A program made the translations under genes and the position numbers. The notes below the pieces were generated by a model, which did not search any database, was not told the origin of the DNA, and saw only the letters and a list, made by a program, of their open reading frames with translations. Shown one piece after another: positions 52,201-64,000 of a stretch of 64,000 bases of DNA. This DNA is from Trachythela sp. YZ-2020. Lineage: Eukaryota > Cnidaria > Anthozoa > Malacalcyonacea > Clavulariidae. Location of the stretch: NCBI GenBank assembly GCA_016169945.1, contig JADLSH010000367.1, forward strand, positions 4,152,001 through 4,216,000, in the 5' to 3' direction. The stretch's first letter is position 1; every line of letters starts with the position of its first letter.

Positions 52201-54014
52201 GCGGTTAAATAAAAGAATTGCATATTTGCCCGCATAGCCTGACTCTAACTCTTACCTCAAACCTAACCCCAAACCTAACCCCAATTTTAATCCTAACCCC
52301 AATTTTAATCCTAACCCCAAAACTAACCCTAACCAACCTAGTAAATGTTTAAAAACTTGCAAATAGAAAAAAAATTGTTAAAAAAAATTGTGAATGAAAA
52401 GAAAAGAACGAGGAATCGAACCAAAGAACATGTGCGTACCTGGCATACCACTAGACCGCTGAGAACCACTGGAAACTTTACGGCATAAATTGTATTTATA
52501 TTTCGCTTCTAAAGACTATAAGGTGGAATTAATACTAATTATATAGTGTAAATGTGCAATTCATGTATTTAGCCGCAAGTCAATCACCCTGCATGAGATA
52601 CTGTACTGTATGTACCAGTGCTGTGTCAGGACTGCCAACCCGACTGCAGAGTAGGGCAGCTTTCGACGAGATCTCGAGTGCGGAAAAGTTAGTGCTGGTG
52701 CGCAAAACAGTTCCCAGGTGCACATCAACAAGCAGTCAAGGGCACAATCTAATGCTGGGGTTACTTTTAATTCATCCATTGTGAAATAATTGTTACTTAT
52801 ATGTGCCAAAATTTACACCAGCCCATGTTTTTTTAATGTTTGTATGCAAGTCAGATAGACAATATATACCATATCCTATTGTTTTTCCATTCTTTAGCTT
52901 TCAAATATGCCAAGCTGGCATAAATACTGTGCACCCTTATTGTTGCCGAATATATTTTGTGTATAATATACAAATTTTCGAGCCTTGCTTTTCATTAATT
53001 TTCCCTCCTTTTGCTTCCTTGCCCTCCTTTTCTTACTCCCCCACCATCTTCTCTCCACTCCCCCTTTCCAGCACTGTTCTTACTGCCAAAATTGGCTCAT
53101 GCCGCATTTTGACTAATGCAAGGCAAAATGTCTTTATTGGTGGTTAGACCCTGCACATCCAGTGTGTATATATAATGTATGGTGTGCACACTGCACAAAG
53201 TGATCTACTTCTAATGCACTAGTAGTTATAATTGGAGCAAGCAAATTATGCTAAATATAACTATCATGTATTTGCCATCAAAAAAGGGTTTTGTAATACC
53301 GGTACACTGAATTTTATTCTAAATTTAGGAAATTTAGAATATTTTGTATACACATTTCTGTGTATAATGAAAAATTCACTCACTTTGGCAAATTGCAATT
53401 ATTTGATAACAAATTGATTTGACCACAATATACAGTGTGCTACACTGACAGTGGTACTAGAAGTCTGGAAAATCCCACCTTATATAGTTTGCTTATCACA
53501 TGGCATCAGACTCGTGTTCAATGCTTTAATACTTTATGCTTTTATTAATGAATTATTCTTACTAGTCTCCTAAAACAGTATTAAACTTTATAAAATAACA
53601 TGTATATAACGCGTGCTCTGATTGGTCGAAACCCGTGTTCTGATTGGTCGAAACCCGTGTTTGGATCAGGCCATCCAAACACGGAAGACTATCGTGTTGT
53701 TGTTATTTTATAAAACAATTATTTATGGTTTCCGTGTTTTGCTCGAGTTAAGAAAAGCTCGCAAAATCACTCGCCTTCGGCTCGAGATTTCGCGCGCTTT
53801 TCTTAACTCTCGCAACATTCCCGCGTGTTTGGATCAGGCCATCCAAACACGGAAACCATAAAGTAATTGTATAATACCAGGAGGATTTAACTAATTAACA
53901 TTTATAATATGTACATATTAAAATGTAGAATAGATTTACTGCTATATAAATATAAAGTAAATATTATCTAATTGAACAAAGAAAGAAAAACAACAAAACA
54001 AAACAAAACAAAAC

Positions 54015-54133
<119 letters not shown>

Positions 54134-57100
54134 ATGACAACAACAACAACAGCAACAATAACAAAATACAAACACAAAACATACAAATTAGTAAGTTAAA
54201 CTGTGAACGTCTTGATTGAAGACATAGCGATTGTCTTGAAACTTAAAATACTTGGTTTAGAGGAGGGATTAAATGGGATATGATTCCATATGATGACTGT
54301 TCTCAGATAAAAATAATTTTTGTATACGTTGGTATTGCTTTGGATTTGGCGGAAAGGAGAGGTATTAGGAAGCCTTGATGCTCTATTTAAAGGAGACACT
54401 TCGTCCTGAAGATTAATTCCAACAAGGCCTTGATGTGGTAATCTGCGCTGCTCGAGACGCTAATCCCAACCCAGATGGTCGATCAAAGGAGTAACGTGGC
54501 TAGTTCTAGAATAGTCATTAAAAACGAATCTAGCAGCTCGATGTTGGATCATTTCAATTTTATCTATGTTCCTCTTGGTATAGGGGTTCAGCCATATTCA
54601 AGTTTTGGTCGAACAAGACTGGTGTAAGCTCTTGACTTGACGTCAATTCTACATTCGCCAAGGATTCTTCTACGTAGGCCAAGAGTACTATTTGCCTTAT
54701 TGCAAATGTTATCGCAATGTTTATTCCAGTTTAAGTTATGGTTTATAGTAATGCCCAAATATTTCGTTGAGGATACTCTGGTAATAATTTGATTATTGAG
54801 ATTATAATTAAAGTTTAGAGGGGCACGTTTATTTGTAACTCCCAAGTGGTAGCATTTAGAGGAATTAAAATTTAGTTGCCATTTGTTAGCCCAACTATTT
54901 AGTTTATTGAGATCCTCTTGTAGGGTGACTTGATCCTGGTAGTCATTAACTTCCCTATGCATACAGCAGTGCAGGCTCTGCTACATGTGAAACAGTGAAG
55001 AGATATGAAAAATATGGGTAGAATGTTTCATTTATACATTACAAACTTTCAAGTGATGCATTCCTTGTGCCATCTCACAATCTCACCATTTTTGTCCCAT
55101 CAGAATTTAAACATTGGTGAAGGTATATAATTTTGCCGTTGCAATATGCATAATTATATATATTAATTACAGGTGGCTGGAATTACTACACAGAGAAAGG
55201 TACCTTTACCAGTCCAGTCCTATAACTATATCATGCGACACACATCATGACAATCACATTGTATATTTGCAGTACAGATTCTACAGTATAGCTATCTATT
55301 CAGGTACTTAAATTTCACAAGCATGCACCACCAAACAGAACTGAATTATTGTATTATTATTTTAATGAAATTAAAAATTGAAAAGGAAACTTGATCACAT
55401 ACTGTATACTGTACAGTATATTCAGGATTAGGTTCAGTGTGCTAGTATTTCAATATGTGATATACAATCATGGTATACAATCATGTGCTGTTAGTAGAAA
55501 CTGAATGATGTTGTTCATCAAATGTATAATTTATAAATATTAAAGTATTGCACATTTTTGTATAGATTTCTCTCTCCGGGAGATCAGCAATTCATCGTTT
55601 CCTTAATCTTTGACTTTTGTTTTGTTTTCTCTTTCCATCGAATTTACCATTAAATGAACCATTTTGAAAAAATCACTCCTTACCTGGAACATGACCCAAA
55701 TCGCGTCTTTCCCCATCCCATATGATATACGGTTTTACTAATTGCATGCATACGTATAGCCCATTGGAAATTACCACCCTTCGGCCTTCCAGGTGGCTTC
55801 ACCTATCCGGGTAAGGGGATTGTCCAAACTCTACTAGTCTACTAGATACAGTACGACTCTATTGCTGTTAACCATTCTCGCTCGTTTCGTTCACTCAATA
55901 CCAGAACATTTTGCAAGTATCGACCTAGCCAGTCTATCGAGGGTCTACCCAAGGTGGAACACCCTTGAGGCAGGGAGATATTAGTCGTGCAGTTGAGACA
56001 TCTATATAGTTTCAATGAGGCACTCTATTATCGTTCGCGCCTCAAACTATGTGATTGTGCTTACATTTTAACCTAATGAAAACATAGACACATGAATATG
56101 GTCGTTCTTAACAACTGCACACGGCTTGTCATCTTTCTCCATTTCAATATCCATAACTTTGAAGTGTCCACAATTGAATTCAATTTCCATATTCTAATTA
56201 TGTTTAATATATAGATTACGTCTCCATCGATATTCAATAACAAATATAATCTCACTTACAGTAATTATAATTGATACGAGCTCGCGAAAACCCTCTCTTG
56301 ATCTTTACGTATCGAACGAAGGTTCGTGAAAATTGTAACGTTCTCGAGAATACGCACTCGATTCTCGTTCGCCTTCTCGCAACTCGCAGTTTTTTCGTTG
56401 CTGTTGCGGGTGAAATTGCGCTCGATATAACCCCTCGCTCGAATAGCTTGTTACGCGATGTTAAGTTTCATTAGGACTGGACTGGATCGGACCGGACTGG
56501 ACTGGACTGGAAATATATAACATATGCAATTAAATTATAATTTATATAAAGTACGTATACAGTCGAACCTCTCTAATATGGACACCGAAGGGACAGAAAG
56601 ATGTCCGTTTTATAGATGTACCACGAACTGTATTCAATTTGATTAACGGTGCTATTCAACCTGCTACATCTTAATTGAGTCAATTACACTACTGTACACA
56701 AATTAGTCATTGAACGAGACGAATTTCAACTCATGATCAATGCTGCACCTAAAAAGTAATTAGTTAAATAAAGGAGAATTCCGAAATCTGTTTCGTTTTC
56801 AGGCTGGTTTACACAGCCAAAATTGTTTGATAAAAGTATGCTTTATGGTATACCATGAATGCAGAATTTCACGTACATTTTCAAGCTTTTTGAGGATCCC
56901 CCATACCTACCCCCCCCCCTAGCAGATTTAACTATGCATGCGTTCTATTGTTTTTATCTTTATTTTGCGAATATATACTGTGAAGGAGCCCTACCCACTT
57001 AGTTATACTCATGAAGAGACCTGACCAACCACTGATTGTAGGTACTGTAATATAAAACGTAACTGAAAAATCAGGTAACTTGAAATTTTTAACACACTGA

Positions 57101-60100
57101 AACCTCATTTCAAATGGTTAAAACAGAAGAGTGTGCACCCCTGTTATAACCCGGTCGAGAGTATAAAAAAGCAACACTATCCAGTGTTTATACAGAACTT
57201 TGTCATTAACATTTTTGGCTATTTCAGATTCTAGGCTGCGTCTAATGAAGATTTAATATTTTAATGATCTCTTTGAGTACAATGTATGCTATGTCTGACA
57301 CCCCAGACTGTAGAGATTATATACTGTAATCTGTATCATTGTATATATAATACCAGATATTGTATACTGGTTGTTGTTAGTTGGGATTTCCCCAGTACTG
57401 AGATGGGATGGAGTTGTTTTGGAAAGGGTTCACACTCTGACCACCCATCCAATGTTACAGTGTGAGTGACTACCCTGGAAGTACTATGCACAAAAATACA
57501 TTGATTATGGATCTATATACCGTACAGTATAAATCATGTAATATATTTTCCTTCAAGAATGCGTATAAACTTGAAACATCCGATGTTAAACTAGGTTAAA
57601 CCTGGAGGATTCCCAGAATAGCGACAGTGGGGATGAAGCAGTTTTTGAAGAAGAGATTGATGAAGAAGAAAATAGACCAAAGGAGAAGGTAATTTGATTG
57701 GAAATTGTAAAATTCAGTCTGCGATAATTCACGATGCTTTTGTTCAACCACAAGCAGAAATTGATCACAAGAACAGTGAATCTTTAAATCTGATCTAATC
57801 GTATTTATTGCTATGCTAAATTTTATACCGAATACTGACAACCCATATTACAGTCTGTATAGTATTCTGTATGTAATAAAGTCTCACATACTAAAGTTAG
57901 AAAATTACAAGTTATAAGAAACTTCGCGTCTTTACTGTACAAGATTTACGACTGCTCATGAATGTTGTATATATTACTAATTATCATGCAGATACTTATA
58001 ATACTGTGCTGTGAAAATCTTAGTACTGGGTAGTAATAAAAGTATTTTGATAAAAGTGTAACTGCGTTCTTTACGTTGGTTCAACAGGCAGCAAATAATG
58101 CCAGAGAGTGTGACATTCCCGGCATGTTATTGGCATGTTTTGCTTAATGTTTTGTGAAACGTTTTGTGGTGGAAAAAAACATGAGTGCAAATATAAATAT
58201 ATAAACAGGCAACGTTTTTATTAATAATGCAGTGTATTAATGTCATGGACAGTGCGCACAGTTACATGAATTGTGTCGTTAATAATTGCAAGGCAGGTCT
58301 TTCCTAAAATTTAGGATTTACTGTAATAACCAAGAACTGCTCATACCAATTCAATTGGTCTCCTATATCTATGTTCAATTGCATAGTAATAAAAAAGCAA
58401 ATTCAAACATTTTCAAAATTTAGATTGACCAGAAAAAGCTACATGCAGTAACGATATTATAACAACCGTTATTATTCTCTAATTATTCTTCCAGACGAAG
58501 GGCCTTCGCTCGAAACGTCGAAGTTCTTATTGTATTTTTTAAGGTAGTTTTATGCTTTTATCCTACTCAACCGCCGAATCTACAATTGCACATCCCTATA
58601 CAACAAGAATACCCAAGTATTGAATGAATGAATGAAGCCTTTATTTAAAGAGGGTAAAACACAAAATAGTGCAAAACACTAATAAACCTGTGGCCCTCAA
58701 TATTAATTATACTATTTCTTAACCCGCCTACATCCTGTCAGCAGTCGTTATTACAATAAAATTATAATTACTGTAAAAGTTATATTAGAATTAAGACAGA
58801 ATATTTACTTTAGGTGAAACCAGCTCCTTTAGTAATTGGAGAAGATGAACATCAGTTACAATTTCCTTATGCTCTATGGTTTTCAAAACGACCTCCTGGG
58901 AAACAACAGTTCAATTATGAAGACAATATAAAACTTGTTGGAAAGTTTGCAACTGTGAGAACAATAGTTATAACAACAGTTATTATTCTCTAATTATTAT
59001 AATTTTAGCGGGCATTGTGGCGTATTTTGCGGGCTAAAATGAACAAAATATATATTTTACCCGCTGAATATATTTTAGCCCGCTGAATTTTAATGAGCAA
59101 GTGGAGCGACAGAAAACAATTGTTTACGTCTTTAGTCGGCTGCAGGCAAGTGTCTTTTTTACACTTTTAACGACAAAATGCATGGCTGAAAAACTAAACG
59201 AAGAAAAATTTATCGATCTTCGAAGTTAAATGAGCAAGAATCCATTCCAAAAAGACGAGAAGACAATGTCTGTAGACTGTAGTGCCAGAAACTATTAATA
59301 TAATTATACACAATGGCGAAGTGAATGTACGTTTGTTTTTATAGTGCAATGAAACTAGCATTATTCAGCCAAACTCAGGCAATTGTACTAAACTAACTCA
59401 GTTCATATATTGTTCAAATAACACTGTTGTCTTATAATTCTTTTTTGTCTTTTGAAAAGGGTTTCTGCTAAATATTTAAATATAGTTTCTAAAATTTAGT
59501 AAAACAATGCCAGCGTGATGGGCTGAAAGTGCATGCCCTGTAAAATTATAATAATAGTAATACAGTTGATGTTCTTGGGCATAAATACGTTTTTGGCCCT
59601 CCTTAGAACTCATTTTAACCCTGGCTACCCTCGGGCTAAAATGAGTCGACTCGGGCCAAAAACATATTTATGCCCGCGAACATCAACTATATTGTTATAT
59701 TATTCTTTTAGATCGACAGCAAAATAAGGGCTTGAAATATTTTTTTTTAAATGTTGTCCTCTAAAATCCACTCTGCCTCAAAAAGGTTTCTTGGAAACTG
59801 ACAAAGTCAAACTAAAAAATGCAAAGAAGAAGCTATTGAGAAATAGCATTTCTGACTATTAATAAATGGTCGTTACAAGTAGGACCATATCTGACCATAT
59901 GATTGCGGCAGAGCAATTAGAATATGTAGGGCGTGGTTCCTCTCTCCTCCGTACAAGATTTTGTAAATACCACGTACCTTCTAGCGCAATATCGCACAGC
60001 CTCGGCGTGGTTCCCTCTTTTACGAAGTACAGATCCAGGCAGGGGAGGGAACATTTCAAGATTCATCACTAGCCAATGATGGTTCATCTGGGGGTGTTGG

Positions 60101-63100
60101 AGACTGCATGAGAGGCGGAGTGGAACTGAATAAATTATATTTATTTCTTTTTGTGAACTTTTTTATCCCAAGGTTGAACAGTTTTGGTCTCTGTACAGTT
60201 GGTTGGTTCACCCCAGTGAGTTAACTGGACATTGCGATTATCATCTGTTCAAGGACGGAATTAAACCAATGTGGGAGGTACTTACTGTAGATATAGTATT
60301 AACTGTAGTTGATTTCAAGTTTCTTTCTAGTTGTTATGCATTCATTCAATATACAGTGTTAACTAAGTGTTTTGATGAATCATACTAGTCTGATATATAC
60401 TGTACTTCGATTTTCAGTTATTAACAATATACAATACTTTGCTGATATTCATGCATATCAGAATAACCAAAACCACATTAAACAACGAGTTGTAGTCTTG
60501 GAATTGGTTTTGTTGATGTTTGCTGTAGGATGAAGCAAATAAGCGTGGTGGGAAATGGATTGTCAGGCTAAAGAAAGGATTGGCATCAAGATTTTGGGAA
60601 AATCTAGTAAGAAATATACTAACATAATTATCGTCGTTTTATTTGACTTGGCATGTATGTATATATATTGAGAGGTTATCTCTGGGTTATTCTATATATC
60701 TGGTACGAATCTGGGATACAAATTAACTTTATTTGCATGGAATACAAAATCGTTATTGAGAACGTCAAATCTGAACAACGTGTTATCCCCACGGATTACT
60801 GTTAGTGTGCCACTGTAACTACAGTTTTTATTGATTTTTGCTTTAGATATTAGCAATTTTAGGCGAGCAATTTATGGTTGGCGATGAGATTTGTGGTGCT
60901 GTTATTTCTATTCGATTCCAGGTACAGTTGAGTCTGAGTTATTCTAGTTGCCTTGGCACTCTGCACTAAGCCAAATGTTTTTTGTACGTTAAGTTGGGCC
61001 AAAACAGTGGCGTGCTGGCAGGGGGGGCCGGGGGGCCATGGCCCCCCCAGCGAAGATTTTTTAGGGGGCGCCAAAACATAAATGGGGCGCCGAAATTGGC
61101 ACAAAGAAAAAAAAAACGAATATTTATTTTTGGAGGTAAATTTTTTGTAGGAAGAACCATATTTATTGGTTAAATAGTAATATAAGAACGTTAGTAGTCC
61201 GGGAAAATTGTTTAAATAACCAGATTTACATCTATAATTTTCGTATATAGGAAGATATTATATCCGTATGGAATCGAACGTCCAGTGATCAAGCTGTAAC
61301 CACTAGAATAAGGTAGTTAAACATCTACTTTAATAACTTTGTTTTCATGTGTTCAGCAGCTCAGGTATATTAATTGGATAATATTATATTGTGTGAAAAT
61401 TTAACAGCTATAGTTTCCTTTCAAAATTTTAGTTAGCCCTTACCAGATCTATTTGTTTTATTTTAGAGATACCTTAAAGCGTGTTTTAAGTTTACCAATG
61501 AACACTATTATGGAGTATAAGACGCATGACAACAGCATCAAGTAAGAGTTCACTTGTACTCTTTTGTACAGTACGTGTCTACGTGAAAGAGATAATGAGT
61601 ATAGAGGGGGGGGGGGTTCAGTGTATTGAAATGGACAATTTATTTTATTGATCAACTTAGTATGTAGTCTCGGCAAACTCTTTGGAGAATGGAGACCATA
61701 TATACTACGAGAATTAAATTGACATTTCTTCAGTAAAATGCATTAAAGTATGACCAAGCTTTAGTATAATTACGTAGGACGATTATTTTTACAATGAATG
61801 CTTCATTTCCTGTATATATATATACTCATACACACAACCCGGTTAATACGAATATCTCGAGATCTTTATTTCTTTTTTCAAGGGACAATTCAAGTTTCAG
61901 GAATACAGCTATATTTTCAAGTTAGCCTAGTCTGGAAATGATGGTATCTCAATTGTGTTTCTGAGTGACTGCAGTGAAACTGGAATGGATATTTGAATTG
62001 CGTGGACTGTGACCCCTCTGAGACTGATGAAGACATTTTAGCTAGTTTCTAAACGAGCATTGCTTTCTAATCCCATTTTCAAAGTGTTAAAATGGTAAAA
62101 TACAGACACCTGCGCCGGTTAGCTTGTCTATTGGATAAGTGGAAAACAGGGAACAAATATCGTAATGATACATTTATTTGACAACCTGCAATCTAAAATC
62201 TTTCTTTTAGAATAACAAAATCATGCACGTACAAGCACGTACACTTCAACTTACCTTTAGTTAGTTATTTGAAATTTAGGTCAGGTCCACCTTTTTAGGT
62301 TTCAAAGTTTCCAACTTTGCAGTATTGTTAATTTGTTATGCGGCAAAAATTCACACGAGTAAGGCATTCAGTCAGTGTTGCCGTCGTGCTGAAGCAGACA
62401 TCCAAATATAGAAATAAAATCGATATATTTTTAAAACGGCTGAATGTATCGCAATATAGTTTAATGCCGTTCTTCATTAGCCTTAGGAAAATTCAATCAA
62501 GCAATCCAAACGTTTTCAACTAGTTCGGTATCCTCTGTAGGTCTCGCAGAAGATGCGTGTCATTATTCGCCGCCATGTGTAAATTTGTGAGACCTAGACT
62601 CTTGTCGCGGACATAATGTGGTATTTCTCCAAGACGACGCGACTAATCCCTTAACGGTTTCATGCTGGTCTTGATTAATATCAAAGCAATAAATTCTATA
62701 AATTTCCGACCTTCCAAGTCATTCTGTTTTGCTTATATTTCGTGCATAACAAGTCTTGTCGATGCGCGTCAGCCTGTCACAAACTCGAAACTGAGGGAGG
62801 ACGTTCGCATACGAAACAGAATATCTCGTCAACACGAAGCTGTTTTTCTATAATATTTCGTGCCGTTCTTCGTTAATACCAGGAGCATTGAATTTGTCAA
62901 AATTCATTCACTTTTCCTGTTTAGTTTTTAGTGTAGAGTGAACAAAAGCCAATAACATCGCGGTACGCACCCCCCTGATCCGCCGGTCAAAACAAAACTG
63001 CATTAATCCGCTATTAATCCAACATACGTCCACAGTATAAAGACGACCAGTAGCGCCACTCGGCGATGCAACATGTAGCCGGCTTTTTATGCAAAAATAT

Positions 63101-64000
63101 GCAGTTTACTGGCCAGGAAAGTTAGTCTAGCTTGCTTATTGGCCAGAAAAAGCAATTGACTGGCTGCCAATGCGTAATGAGTAGGCACACAAAATTTCAA
63201 ATGAGTGGCCCTACTGGTCGTCTCTATACTGTGATACGTCCATAACATTGGGAAAATCCCGCGCATTAATAGCGGATTAAAGGCAATTTTCCATTACAAT
63301 GGCGGAAGGTTGTTCGCTAGTGAGCTCCATAAGTTTCGACAATAATTGTGTTATTGAATGTACTTCTGCTGATATTCTTAAACATAAAGAATGTTTCAAC
63401 CTATCCTACGATGGTAAACGATTAAAATGGCTTGGAAGTCTTGATTCCTTAAAGAATTTTATTAAATTTGGTATCAAATTATGCGGTGATTGGACATCAC
63501 CTGGCAATAGCTCTAAAAAGTTTTCATGTCATGGCCCGGTTATCTCTATTACTTGGTACCCTGGTAAACTAAACTCCCTTATACTACACGGTGAAGCAGG
63601 TCCTGCCTTTTCGGATATGTTGATCGAAGCCGCCCATGCTATATATAGCAAGTCAAAATAACCGCCGTTCGAAATCTACCTACTTCAGTTATTAGACGAA
63701 AGCAAAAATCCAAACAATATGTCTATGTCTTATTGTACATTTAGCAATATTGTAGAATCGGATTCAGTGGTTGAAATGGGATTCGAGAGTTCAAACCGCT
63801 TAGACAAGAACGATGCTCTGGTTAGCGGATGTGTGGAAATGACAAATAACCCTCTACACAACAAACCAACGCAAAGATCCTACTGTGATTGTCAGTGTTC
63901 GCTGCTAGCTGCCGACCTAGAAGGGATTAAGCTTGAAATTACAATTATGCAAAACGATATTAAGACCAATGCTAGTAAACCCCGAGCTGACCAGGTGAAC

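Overview
This is a nuclear DNA window from an animal, most likely a cnidarian. It is A+T-rich and holds several intron-rich genes of deeply conserved animal families, with GT..AG introns. It also carries a very dense load of small inverted-repeat transposons, LINE fragments and a Ginger-like integrase element. The astacin followed by ShK domains, the beta-helix plus multi-membrane-span protein and the PHD-carrying Ginger remnant all point towards Cnidaria. The species cannot be named from this sequence. All exon joins come from reading splice sites and codon phase; none is backed by transcripts.

Layout. (1) 3-6490 (+): the 3' eight exons of an astacin-family zinc metalloprotease with two C-terminal ShK domains; its 5' end lies before the window. 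(2) 15958-8004 (-): a lysine-rich leucine-rich-repeat protein, LRRC71-like at best, with one unresolved splice site and an unresolved 3' end. (3) 16924-20574 (+): a two-exon gene for an 1118-residue secreted-then-anchored protein with signal peptide, parallel beta-helix ectodomain, Cys-rich stalk and about nine membrane spans. (4) 25026-40515 (+): Rubicon (RUN plus Rubicon-homology domain), 18 recognised exons closing exactly to 926 codons. Part of the RUN domain was not found in the 5.9 kb first intron. (5) 49248-42271 (-): a complete nine-exon S28 serine protease (PRSS16 / thymus-specific serine protease type), 498 residues. (6) about 56733-61545 (+): eIF4E type 2 (4EHP). (7) 63299-64000 (+): a retroelement-like ORF interrupted by one stop codon and running off the window.

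No operon-like or pathway logic links the genes; they are ordinary unlinked housekeeping and extracellular functions (autophagy control, cap-dependent translation repression, lysosomal/secreted peptidase, extracellular protease, receptor-like protein). Introns and intergenic DNA are built largely from mobile elements: hAT-type MITEs with perfect 8-bp target duplications, a two-copy MITE family with 7-bp duplications, a two-copy hairpin family with 10-bp duplications, a mariner MITE, nested foldback elements, and LINE 3' ends sharing one terminal motif but carrying different microsatellites. The most interesting items are the beta-helix/multi-span protein, the two small TIR families defined here by paired copies, the gutted Ginger element with intact 60-bp ends, and two hammerhead-ribozyme-like motifs.
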